Of a stretch of 64,000 bases of DNA, positions 50,724-62,700 are shown piece after piece (the first letter of the stretch is position 1; every line of letters begins with the position of its first letter). The stretch comes from Austropuccinia psidii. Its lineage: Eukaryota; Basidiomycota; Pucciniomycetes; Pucciniales; Sphaerophragmiaceae. A program made the position numbers and the translations under genes. The notes under the pieces are model-generated. The model did not search any database. It had not been told where the DNA came from and saw only the letters and a list, made by a program, of their open reading frames with translations. The DNA lies in contig JALGQZ010000002.1 in the NCBI GenBank assembly GCA_023105745.1, forward strand, positions 44,506,997-44,570,996, read 5' to 3'.

Positions 50724-50750
50724 CAGATGTGGTTTTTGAAACCACATCTG
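50724..50750. other. Perfect 12-bp hairpin
   Basis: CAGATGTGGTTT and AAACCACATCTG form a perfect inverted repeat around a TTG loop inside the third-family LTR. It could be a transcription-related hairpin of the LTR; no function is shown. Confidence 0.5.
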
Positions 50751-51046
50751 GGGACCACATAGCCTGATTCTGACATGTATGACCCATAGAATGCTGTACA
50801 GAACCTGTATGGGACCCCAGTATTGAAGTAAAAACAAGCTTCTTTGTCTGCTTGACACCTCATAATCATGTTTATGGGATATTATCCCATGGTAAGGCTG
50901 TATTGGCCAAACTGTGGGATTTTGACCTTAAAACAGCCATAACTTTGTCAGTTTTTGAGATATCAACCTCAAAATTGGTTCAGTGTGTATCCCTGTATGT
51001 GTTCTACACAATGGTACCTCATTTGATATAGCAAATTTATGCCATG

Positions 51047-52746
51047 TACAGTGCCCTGCCAATTGTATGCAAACACACAGCTCATACAGGCAGGGCCCTG
51101 TATCAGCATGTTGACCAATGGACTACTCTCATTGGTCAGTCTGGCCCTGTGGGCCGGCAAAAAGCAATTTTTTTTTTCTCGACCTATTGTCATTTCTATT
51201 TTTTATTTCTTTTTTTAATCATTACTTCGCAACATTGACCACTGCTCTCTTTGCAAAATCAGCCGTTCCACGTATGAAGACAATTCACACACCAATGTTG
51301 AATAGGCCCCCCATCCTTGTCTCCAACCAACGTCATCTGCCACTATCCCTTTGTCATATTGCTACCTATTTACTTACACTACTAGTGATTCATCATCTCT
51401 ATCCAGATGGTGAAATACAAAATTATATACCATTGGTGAGTTCATCTTTTTCATTTCTGTAAAATTTTAACTCTTGCTAATATGACCTTACCAACCATAG
51501 ATGCCATACTTAGATGTTGAAACCCGAGGCCGATTGGTGGGTATGCGTCAGGCTGGACTGTCATTTAGAGCCATTGCAGAGTGGAATAATCTCCCTCTGA
51601 CGACTGTTTACAATACATTCCAAAAATACAAACAAATTGGCACCATTACGCCTCAACAAAAAAGCGGCCAAACAACAAAACTCACTGAGTGTGACCGGCA
51701 ACAACTCAGCCATATTATTACTCAATGTCGACGACTTACCATTTCTCAAGTTACATCCCTAATGACATTTCACAATTCAACGTGAGATTCACAAGTTAGT
51801 GAAACACTCACGAATAGCCCCTAAGAAGCCATATTTACAACCACAAGACTTTCAATTCCGGCTTGCTTTTGCCCAGGCTCATAGGCACTGGACAATTAAC
51901 GAATGGGCCAAAGTAATCTGGACTGACTAATTGGCTTTTGAGCTGGTAAAATGAGTCAATCAAATCCGAGTCTGGCGCACTGCAAACAAGAAGTGGTTGC
52001 TTGAAAACCTTGCTGTCAACCATTGATTGGGGCGTCAATCAGTTATGATATGGGGGGATTTTGTGCTGCATACCATAGCAGCATTGTATTCTTGGACGGT
52101 AGGATGAATTCCCAAGAGATGGTCTGACAGGTCTACCGCCCAGCCCTTTGCCCCTTTGTTGAGCAAATGGAGCAAGCACCCTGGATCAGAGGACAATATT
52201 GACTTCTCCTAATGGAATACAATGCACTGATTCATATGGCCGGTTTCAGCAATCAATGGCACAAACAAAACAGCATACTCAAGATGAAGTGTCCGGCATA
52301 TTCACCAGACCTCAATCCAATCAAAAAAATCTGGAAGTAGATTAAAAGCCAAATATCAAAGCTTTACCAACCTCAAAATTTGGAAGAACTCAAGCATGCT
52401 ATTTGGTCCTGCTGGAGCGACATTCACCCAGGCATCCTCAATGACTACCTCTGATCAATGCCAAGGAGGATGCAGATGGTCATCGATCAACGTGGTGGTC
52501 CAACCTCATATTAGGACCACCAAGGTTTTTTAGTTTCATTTTTCACTCTGTATGTTGTTTGTCTACTGTGTTGCCTGTTGTTACCTCTGCTCTGAATCAC
52601 AATCAATTACATGCAATTTTTTTCTTAAGTTCCCAATGAGGAACAAAGTCCCCCAAAAAGAAATTTCTGCACAATTTTTTGGCGTACTGTACAGGGGCCA
52701 TGCCTGTATGAAATTGGTGTATGCATACAATTGGCAGGGCACTGTA
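51047..52746 (+). mobile_element. Tc1/mariner DNA transposon (dead), TA target duplication
   Basis: The element is 51049-52744 (1,696 bp), flanked by TA on both sides. Terminal inverted repeats are about 60 bp: CAGTGCCCTGCCAATTGTAT at the left end and its exact complement at the right end, with the homology continuing through CATACAGGCAxGGCCCTGTA. A single transposase frame on the plus strand, now broken, fills the interior. Size, TA target and DDE-type transposase fit Tc1. It inserted into the third-family LTR. Confidence 0.93.
51501..52513 (+). pseudogene. Tc1-like transposase, inactivated
   Basis: The first 94 codons (51501-51785) are intact and encode the DNA-binding part: VETRGRLVGMRQAGLSFRAIAEWNN, then a second helix-turn-helix with LTTVYNTFQKYKQIG and TECDRQQLSHII. 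The frame shifts near 51783. Downstream, KVIWTD holds the first catalytic Asp (51925-51927), followed directly by TAA. The second catalytic Asp, expected in a MEDNA motif, is Tyr (LLMEYNALIH, 52218-52220). The last acidic residue in SPDLNPIE is Lys (SPDLNPIKKIW). Several other stops occur (for example after VNH and WK). A GTGAGT...TAG pair at about 51436-51500 could mark an intron upstream of this start. The enzyme once cut and pasted the element at TA sites; it cannot do so now. Confidence 0.88.
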
Positions 52747-53322
52747 CAAGATTTTTGTACATATGCGTGTTTTAGGCAAAAAGCTGTATTGGGCTTGTAT
52801 GCCTTATAACTTTTGTTCTAAATGAGATATGGGGAAATGAATGGCTCCATAAGATAGCCCTGATTGTGCTCTTTCCAAAAAGACCCCACTTTAGGTATCT
52901 CAAACTAAAACTGTAGAAGTTATATGGGAGGTGAATATTTTATTCACCCTTATTTGGCCATAACTTCTGTAATACTGGTGCTAGCTCAGTTTTTCTGGTA
53001 CCATTAGATAACCCTGACTTAGAAATTAATTTTGAATACCCATTTGATGGGGTTAAGACTCTTACTCTGTATTTCAGATGAGAGGTGAAAATTAAAGTTT
53101 ATGCTCAGCAACAACTTTGAGCAGGAATAACTTTGTTATTCTTTGTCCTATGATGATGAGACTTGTATATTTGGAAAGGGGTGATTTTTCTCTTTCTTTT
53201 GGTACCTTTTGAGCTTATTTGGCGCAGCTCCATTTTTTGGTGGTATCTTGGCTATACTATTGATTTATGGTATTTGGCTATCATGCTTGTGCTCTGGTTT
53301 TGAGTCACAGGCTGACAATTTA

Positions 53323-55369
53323 TAAGAGCATCTTCAAAATCTTGAGATTATGGATTTTGATAATTTTATAGTTAAAATAATAATCTATATTGATCAAATC
53401 AAATATTGGATAGGTTCAAAATTTCAGTTAATATAAGGTTTTTTCTTTTTTTTAAAAAAAAATCTTTATGATTTAAATAAGCTCAATAGAGTTAATAAGA
53501 AAACTTAGCACATAAATTGTGAAAATCACATATATAAAATTAGTTCATACATCTTGAAGTTTAAATATATTTTAATTAGTTTAAATTTCCTTGTTAAATA
53601 TTTAAAATTTCTCTCAGTAATCTTATTTGTTCAGATTTTATATTAATATTTATTTATTTTTTTCTTGATACCAAAAGCTTTGAAACAAAAACTTTATTTA
53701 AAATTAATAAAGAATTTTATTGAGATCAATTTCAGTAAATTTTCCCTAAATTTTGAGATATTCATATCTATTAATTAAGTATTCTTGATCAAATAAATTT
53801 TTTTAAAAAAAATCTTTTTTCTTAATGGTGATATCTATTTAAGATATAATACCTCATTTAGGAGGTTTAAATTACATAGTCAATATCTCAAAAAAAAAGG
53901 ATCCTCTTTTTAATTTTTATTAAAATTGACTAACTTATGAGATATTTATTAGTAAATTATTCTTTTTTTGGATAGCTTTTTTTTCTTTTAAAAGGATATT
54001 TGAAGTTCATATTGTAATTCATGGAAAAAATATGAAACAGAAAGATTTTGAAATAAAAAATAATTTATTTCAAAAATATGATGATAATTTGAAGTAATTA
54101 TTTTCTCAAGAAATTATAAATATCCTTTACAACCTACATAAAAGGTAAAATTTAAAATTAAATCCCAATGGTTTCCATAGAATGATCATGTTCATCTTTC
54201 AAATTTAAGGGAAAAGGCAGATGAAGGTGCCATTTTTTCAAATTAGGATGAAATATTCATTAAAGGGGATTAATTTTATGCCTAATTGATTCATTATTTC
54301 TTTATTTGTGAGTTTTCCAGACAAATTATAAACTATACAATGAGTTTTGATAATATTTTGATTTTTTCACTAGTTTTCCTTAAAATATTTTGAATCAAAA
54401 GAGCTCATGTCATGAGAATACGACCTAAGAATTATTTTAATTCTGAGAATAAGATTAATTAAAAATAAATGAGAATTTATTTTTAATTCCAGAACTACCT
54501 GATGTTTTCAAAAAGAAGTTTGATAAAAAAAATTTAACATGATTTTTTGAAAAAATAAATAAATTATTTGATCATTTTCCAAATAAATGGAATTATATTT
54601 GTATCAGGAAAGAATTTTTATAAACTATTTTTCAATAATAATAATAATTCAGGCTAAAATATTCCAATTTATTTTAGACTGGATTGATATATTTCTCCAG
54701 AGAATGTTTTTAGGAGTTTGCAAGTTCTTCTTTCAACTGGTTTTGTCTTATTTTGTCTGGTTGCAGTGGCTGATTTTTTTCAGCAAAAGAAATAAAAAAA
54801 ACCTTTCTATTGCTTGGCTTTATGAAAAAGACTCTCATTATTTTCCTTTTCAATAAAAAAATTAACAAATGTGTTTTTGTTTTTTGGAAAATTTAATGTT
54901 TATAACAATTTTATAATATGAAAATAACTATCTAGTTTTTTATAAAAGTCAAAAAAAGGTAGTTGGATTCATGTGAACTTACAAATTGCTTAGATAAGTT
55001 TACCAAGCATTAAAAAGATAAGATTGCTAAACGGGCATATAAAACCTTAATTTTTTCTAACACTTTCATTTCTTTTCATTTCTTAGCCAATTACCAACTA
55101 CGCTTTGTTTCAAAATAAACACCTAGTTGGGTTTGTTGTAAATGTTGAGGTTCAAGAAAAATATGAAGGTTGACTTTGTGTACAACAAAATGCTATGCAA
55201 AGTTAAGAAACATTTTTTAGTTGGTTGTGCAATTATTAAGTAAAACAAAATTAAGAAAAATTATGCAAAGTTTAACAAGCCTACAAACAAAAAAGGCCTA
55301 AAGAAATACAACACGAATGAATTGATACAAATACAATTCAATTTAACATAGTGGTATCAAGAGTATTTC
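53323..55369. other. AT-rich DNA between the LTR and REV1
   Basis: About 2 kb of very AT-rich sequence with one 89-codon frame (54587-54856) of low complexity. The last few hundred bases likely include the 3' untranslated region of REV1. No other gene is recognised. Confidence 0.5.
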
Positions 55370-58300
55370 TCAATAGATTTCGACGCCATGATCCCTTATA
55401 CAAACTTCATTTATCTTAAGTTTTATTCTCTTCAAAACCTTTTCCCAGCGAATCCGACTTGCCTTGCTTTCAGAGTTGATGAGATCTTCCCAAAAAATTA
55501 GGACCTTGAAAACTTTTTCTAAATCTTGCCCATGTCCTCTTTTTTTATCAATAGAATCAATCAAGAAGTTTTCAATTTTATAAATATCTTCTTGCTCAAT
55601 TTCATCTTCATCATAGCCATTATAACTCTGGATCCAGTCTTCAATCAATTTTATGACCTCTTCAAATTGACTTATGCCTTTGGAATTATTTGACCTATAG
55701 CCTATTTTTGGTGGGCCAGGAATTTCAATTTCTAATACTTTCGATGGTTTTCCAAAATTCTTCCTCCACGTCTTCCAACGGTCAGTTTTGGTTGTAATTT
55801 CATTAAACTTCTGAGAATGTAATTGGTATTGATCATGAATTAAATCAAGTTGAAAAGCTCGAGCTCCGCGAAGCTCTCGAAAAAACTTAACATCAATCTC
55901 AAGAGCTTGCAATTGATCATCACTGATCCGATCAGGGGTAGGTAATGGCTCTTTTCCTTCTTGACTTTGGCTTTGAATACGTTTTCGAGTGATCAATTTA
56001 AACGACTTCTTACTAATCAATCGTTGGCTGGGACCAATCAAGGGCACGCGATGATTAAGTACTGACTTTTTTCGAGAGCCTCGCCTTTCTTTCTTAAAAA
56101 TAGGAAACCTAACTAAAGGCGACTTTTGGCTGGAGTTTTTTAATTCGCCAGACTTGTGAGGGGTCGAATCAGGAACGCTAGCCGACGAGCGACGACCAAT
56201 AGCGGACGGTTGTGGATTGTGGTGTCTACGTTGGCGGCGTTTACCATAAATTGCTTCAATAGGCTTGCGTACTGACGGCGGAAGCTCGGACAATATGTTC
56301 CAGTCAATTTGACTGGCGGGAGGTAAAGGGGAAAGACAGTTAGAGCGGCGGGCAGATTGCATGCGCCTGAGTGGCGTAATATAGTTTTTGGAAACATGAG
56401 GCCTAGTCGGAGCACCTTCAGCTTTGGTGGCGCGGGATTCTGGAGTAATAGAGACTGATTGAAGGATTTTGGATTTATAAGGCGTTGGAAGAGCTTCGAT
56501 GACTTCAATATCCAGTTGCGATGCCGGAGGAACAATAAAAAGTGTTGGACTTTCAGGCGGATCAAGGGTGTGCTTGGACGTGGTGGCAACTGAATGGATT
56601 GAGACCTGTTTGACATCCGTGGGATTCTTTAATATGGACTTGTCACAAGCCTGATGAGGGGCTAACTGAGCGGGCTTTGGTTTTTGTGCTGCCAAATCAC
56701 TAGCTTTGGCGTTTGGGAACATTAACGTCGACTGGTTTTTATCTTTGGTAAGGTTAGCCCCAGCACCGAGTTTTTCGAGCCGCTGAATTTGAATTCCAAT
56801 GCCACGAAGCTCTTCCGGTGGTATTTTCATAAGCTTGAGTTGCTTCCAAGCTTCTTCTCCTACAACAGTACCATCATTGATTTTAGCTTCTGGAACTCCC
56901 ATGAGCTTTACTGTCTTGCTGAGTTCTTCACAAATGCCATGTCCCATGAATTTCTTTGATTCTAAGGGAGCGTTGGCAGCACGCTTCATAATTTTTAAAG
57001 TAAGATGGCGTCCACACATGCCCAGGTCGGTTAACCGCCGACCAACTTCAACCCCAAGTTGGCGGATAAAGTTCTCTGCTTCTTTGTGGCCACCCTGACT
57101 AGCGGTTTTGAAGCGAATGCCGTAATTGACCACGGCTGAAACAGATTTTCTGTCGTGATGAATAGATTTCAATGGACTGTCATCGATTCCATGAGCATAT
57201 TGATAAAGGGTTTTGCCTCTTGATGGCCCTAAAGTTTCGATGAGTTTAGAAATTGGAAGCCGCATAAGGTCTGCCACTTTGGTAACATGTAATTTTTGCT
57301 CAAGCTCTCGTTTGTGTGCCCAACCGAATCCAGGTAGGTTATCGATTTGAAGATCCTTGAGCAAAGCTTGACATTGCTCACCACGTAAATAATATGAACC
57401 CGCAGGCTTAGCCTTCTTTGTTGCCAGTTTAGCTAGCAAAATGTTATGTGATATTCCGATGGAGGCCTCGCATAAAGTTTTTTGAAAAATATCGCGACGG
57501 ATCTTTTCCGCCAGCTCCTTGACAGCTTCTTTCAGCGTTTCAGGTTGTAAAAATAGGTCAAGAAATTGGGAGCTAACATCTATCAAGCATTCGTCAACGG
57601 AGACTGCTTGTAATTCATCTGCATAGGAAAGAAGAATTTGATAAAACTTAAAAGAGATATCTTCGTATAGCTTAAAATCATATGGTATAGTGAGAAGCTC
57701 AGGGCACAATTTCCTCGCATGACCTAGCCTAAAGTAAATGAATGGTTAGCACCGTGTTTCAAAACTTTAAAGAAATTGACTCTCAAAAAGGAATTTGAAA
57801 TAGAGGCGTTTAATTTCCAAAGTCAGGTCAAAAAAGCTGAAAGATTCCTACATTTGACCATTGCGAACGCCAAAAGCGCGAGCAGCATAGCTACAACTCG
57901 CGATCTCACTTGTGCTACTAGTTTGCTTTGAAGATTGGTTTACTTGAGCGTGACAAACCGCTAATGGCTTGCCCTTGAGTTCAGGCCGATTAATTATTCC
58001 AGCAGATATAAAGAAAGAATCGAAATCTACATGCATTATGAGCCTTTTATCACTTTCATCACCTTTTAACTTTTTTGAACTAGTCAAAGCCTTGGTAGGA
58101 TGCCTTTGGTTCTCTGATAAGTTTGAAATTTTTTGAAGCAATTGAGCTTTCCACATGCTAAGATGGTGTAATCTGGATTGTTGAAAATAACCTTGAATAA
58201 AGTCAGGATCCGCGCACATCCGTGGCGGCGATCCTGAAAGTTGTTTCAAAGAATTCTGATGAAGTTTAGTTACTATGGGTTCCATTCTGACTAAGCTATC

Positions 58301-59435
58301 ACTAATATCATGGGTGCTTCTTGGTTGATGTGATGCAAGTGAGACTGAAGGAGAAGACGAGCGTTGACGAGGGGAATGAAGTTGGACAGGGTTGTTAAAA
58401 GATAACCGAGGTAAACTTTTCACTTTACCGAGACGGAATGAGTGGGACTGATCAAGTTTGATGGTATGATTTGAGGATTGTGAATCAGTGGATTTAGCAG
58501 CAGGGCTTGAAGGAACAGTTGGAGTCGAAAGAGGCAATGTTTCCATTTTTTTCTGAGAAGTTTTGCGGACACGAGCAAGACGTTGGTTGGCTAATCCAAA
58601 TAAAGTCCTTTGAGAAACTACTTGACCACCAGTGACTTCCCCTTTGGCTATCATGTGTTGTTTAGAAGTGATTTCAATCGATAAACGAAAGTCCTGCCAA
58701 TTTAGAAGTCGGCGAGCAGCGACAGACTTAACAATCCATTCAGGAGTCACCAGTTTGTAAGCACGAAACTCTTGTCTTTTTTTAGGAGTTAAAGAAGTAG
58801 CAATAATATGCTTTTTATTTTGTTTTGAAAGTAAAAGGAAAGTATTCAACAAAGACGGGTCTAAGTTGAATTGTCAGAAGAATCCTAGAATGAATAAAAG
58901 TCGACTAACAGTAAGAATAGATTTATGATCCAAATAAGCCACATAGATTCCGCCATGTAAAACTATTAAATCTCGAATTTCGGATATGGGCGGATTGGTA
59001 TAGCCATTGACCTTCAAAGTGGCGATGCAGATTTGGAATCAAAACACACAAGAAATGATTATAAACAAGGAAAAGTGAAGAGTCAGCTTAATGCTTTTTT
59101 TTCAAAAGGAAAAGCTAAGGACGTACATGAATAACCAAGCCGGCGAAGATCTGAGGGCGGGTTTGCGATTGGGTATCAGTTTGACGTAAGGCTGATTGCT
59201 GAACTTGAAGCTTTCGACGTTTGTTGGCCATATATTTTCCAATCTCACCGAATCCTAAGGGTTCGTAAGCTGCTTCGATTTGGTTAAGTCCATCAACTTT
59301 ACGCTTATTTGGTTGGGATTGATTGGATTTATTTGAGGGTGCCAGACCTGGGAGTGGTATGGTAGCCAGAAGCTCATCGAAATCTTCGTCGCCAAAAAGA
59401 TCCTCATCATTGACAAGACTTTCACTGATAGACAT
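55370..59435 (-). CDS. REV1: REV1-type translesion DNA polymerase (Y family), four exons
   Basis: A dCMP transferase and scaffold of translesion synthesis, acting in the nucleus. Exons (minus strand): 59435-59127, 59011-58910, 58810-57852, 57728-55370; introns of 115, 99 and 123 bp, all GT...AG and phase-consistent; 1,242 aa. Start at MSISESLVNDEDLFG, preferred over an upstream in-frame Met at 59630. Domains in order: BRCT (about 96-190) with QIFAGLVIHVNGYTNPPI, LHGGIYVAYLDH and KLVTPEWIVKS; catalytic core from about 395 with MHVDFDSFF (D399) and SVDECLID (D502, E503), all three metal ligands present; GISHNILLAKLATKKAKP; a little-finger region near VNYGIRF; two ubiquitin-binding motifs, SQLDIEVIEALP (about 860-885) and SQIDWNILSELP (about 925-955); and a C-terminal helical region from about 1146, which in the family binds Rev7 and other Y polymerases. 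The M457 codon spans intron 3. Intact. Confidence 0.95.
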
Positions 59436-59770
59436 GATGGATAATGCTGACTGAATTTTATAGGATAGCGAGTGAATTCCAGGAATGCAGCGACTTTTAA
59501 CATGAAGGGCAACTTTCGTAGGATCGATGGATTGGATTAGAATGCAAATCGATTTTTGACTTTGTCGACCGAGATGATTCCATCGTACACCAACTGTGGA
59601 ATATTGTCCGAATTGGATGAATTTAAACAAATGCGGCGGAAATGTAATTCGGTCAACAAGCTGGCTGGAGCTCCCTCCTTCCTATCCCTTGCCAAGATCA
59701 AAAAAAGCTTAATTCTTCAATCACGCTCATTAATGATCATCAGAAGGAAGGTTTAAAGATCCAATTCACC
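59436..59770 (-). promoter_or_regulatory. Upstream region of REV1
   Basis: About 330 bp just upstream of the REV1 ATG with more balanced base composition than the flanking DNA. The REV1 frame stays open upstream to an ATG at 59630, so a longer N-terminus is possible; I treat it as 5' untranslated. No TATA box stands out. Confidence 0.35.
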
Positions 59771-62700
59771 AAAGAAATCACTTCTTTGGAGGAAATTTAT
59801 GGCAAAAGATCACTGCAGGATACAGAAAACAGTCATGTTCAAAGCTATTTTATCAAGAATCTTTCACATTGGCCTTGAGCTTTTGAGTTTTGCTGTTAGA
59901 TCTGAAAGTATTATTTTTAAAGAAAATTGAGGCTTTCTTTGAAAATTTAACTGCTATTTGAGAAAACATCAAGTGAAGTAAAATTTAAGCTATCAATTAA
60001 GCAAAAATCAGTAATTCAATTGAAACTATCTCTATGAAAGATAATCCAATTCAGGACTCTTGAACAGAAATTTACTTCATTCTAAATATTAAACAGGAAA
60101 GCTGATTTTTTAGGAATAAAAAAATCTTTAATTTGGTTCTATTTTTCATTTTAAAGGGGTATGAAAATGAAAATTGTTGATTTTTAGAATCAAAAAAGAA
60201 ACCTATTGTCTCTGAGTTTTGTATAAAAAGATATGCCTGTTATAAGATTATCCCCAAAAAACATGTTTAATTCATTTTTCATTGAAGACCACAAAAATTA
60301 TCTAGCTATTATGAAATATAACACATTAAAAAATAGATATTCAACACCCTCCGAAAATTTGAAAAAAATCATTGAAATAGCATTTCTTTTCTCCCAACCA
60401 GATTATCTGAACAGGTTAAGATTTACATTTTTTCTGATAATTTAATGTCTTATTACTTTCTGTCCTTACATTTACTTTGAACTATATTCATCAATTTGTA
60501 AAAAATTCAAGGATTAATCCAATCCAAATATGAAACTTTTGTTAATTTTCTGAAGCATCTCATTTCTTATCCTCATTTAGTCTTTGCAAAATTATTGAAT
60601 TGATGGATTAAAGTATTAATCATATTTTTTCTCAATGGTCCCCTTATGAATTCTTATTTCCAAGATTTTCAATTTAAATAGGATGTTATACAAATTTATC
60701 TCGAAAGCCATTATTAATTTCCGAGCTTGAAATGGAGCCTTTTCAATTCATGGTCAGATTAACCCAAGGAAAATAACCTAGTAATGGTTTGAAGTATTTT
60801 CCCATAACTACATCCTTCAGTGATTGTAAAATGGGCCTACTTCCAATTACTAAGATTATCAATATTTCATTACTTTTTTCTGTCTAATTTTGTCAATATT
60901 TTACTCTTTTTGAGGTAAGCATATTTTTGGTGGACTATACCCACATTTGATCAATCTTGTTGTCTTAATCAATTAGTACTTACTAGTAATCCACTTTTAT
61001 TGCTTATTAATATTATTTTTATAGTTAAGAAGTCCTAAGATACTTTAATTCTAGCTTTAAATCTTTTTCCGTATCTTTACCTCATTCATTGCTTGGGTGT
61101 CACATTTTCATTTTACCTGAGTGGTGGATTTGGGGTGATAGGCTATAAAAGTGATATATTATAATGGAGTATTTATTTTATATCCAAAATGAATCAATCA
61201 AAATTAAATAAGTGTCTTCTTTCATTCTAATTACAGCCTCTTATTGTTTGAGGTATAGTTTTTTTTACACTTACAACAGTTTTAGGAGGAGAAACCAACT
61301 CTTTTAACGCTGTATAGCTCTAAGAAGAGATAAAAATGAAGAAACATTAATTCACAAAATCTTGGCGTATGGTTTCCTTGGCCAAATAGAGCTCAAAATA
61401 ATCCTTTCTTGAATCCAAATTTCATGAGCTTGTTTGAAAAAATACTTTCGAATAAGAAGTTATCTCTAGTTAAAAGAACTAATAAGTCCAATTATAAGCT
61501 TTATTTAAAACTTGAATGCATTTGAATTCAAAACTTTATTAAGTGAAAACCCTCTTAGAGACTCAGAAACAGAACTGATAAAAAAATAAATATTTTTGAT
61601 GAAGTAGATAAATGTATAAAATGTATCAAATTAACTAAAAGGGAATAAAACCCAAAGATGGCTTGGAAAAACGCAACTATTATCAAAATTCTTTGAGAAT
61701 TAATATCTAATTCATCCTTATTTAGCTAAAAAAAAAATCTATTGTAATTACTTATTTGTTTTGGGAGAATTAAGGGTACTATAGCTTACTACCTCCCATT
61801 TGAAATAACTTAAAGCTATCATGAAAGAATAACAGAAATACCTTGGAATCGCTTGTACCATTCAATATCAAGCTTATTACAAGTAATAGGACCTCAATAT
61901 AGATTTTGGAGACTCGAAAATCCTGAATTTCAGCTTAAAAACTCCCTAATACCACTTTTCACACTTCTTTCTTTTTGTTTATCCTTAATTTTGGTGTATT
62001 TTATAATTTTCTCTTTATTTCCCTTGATAAATAATCATTCATAATATTATATCTCTACTATGGGTTTGGAAATACAAAAAACTCATTAATGTGATGATGA
62101 ATTAGTTTATGTTGGTGCCATTAAGATTTTTGAATAGTTAATTGATAGTTTTTCAATTAAGACTAATAAAGCTTAATGATAATTTCAAATTATCTAGATA
62201 AAGCTTAAATAATAGTAATATACAGGGTTTAAGATTTTCGTAAATGAAATTTAAGGACATTGAAAGCATTCATAATATCGATATTTTCAATATAATAAAG
62301 CCTTTTTGGGGTGTATTAATCAATCTAATATTTCATTTTCGAAAAACCATAAATTCAATCATAATAACATATTTAAAAGTTCCTTATTTCTAAATTATTT
62401 AAAGCTTTGATAAGATTAAGTTCACTCCTCATACTGAGATAGATACAATATTCATAAAAAAATTATAAAGCCTTTGGGTAAGCTTGGTTGAATCAATGAT
62501 TTTGTCATTATGTATATAATACATGCATTTTTATGGTGTTCAATCTATGAAAGAACTTTGTGATCTGATTTAATTGTTTTTTTTTCAAAACATTGTTTTC
62601 GTAGTCCAATTCACTCAAAAAAACACTCCAGGACAAATTCAGGGATCTAATGAGATCTTATTGATAACTTATTTTTTACCTCAGTTTTATTTAAGTGCTT

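Larger units (their letters stand above)
50284..53322. mobile_element. Solo LTR of a third family, split by a Tc1/mariner element, ATTTA target duplication
   Basis: The LTR is 50289-53317: it begins TGTCAGGCTGAG, ends CACAGGCTGACA, and is flanked by ATTTA at 50284-50288 and 53318-53322. Subtracting the Tc1 insertion (1,696 bp plus one TA) leaves about 1,331 bp. TG...CA ends plus a perfect 5-bp duplication support an LTR, but no internal region is present and no family member is intact here, so orientation is unknown. A short match to its right end occurs at 9905-9941 in the opposite orientation. Confidence 0.8.

Noticed and set aside
56140..56616. 158-codon frame within REV1 on the same strand
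   Set aside because: An alternative frame of the REV1 linker exon; it has no motif, and the REV1 frame is continuous here.
56799..57098. 99-codon plus-strand frame within REV1
   Set aside because: Antisense to the REV1 little-finger region.
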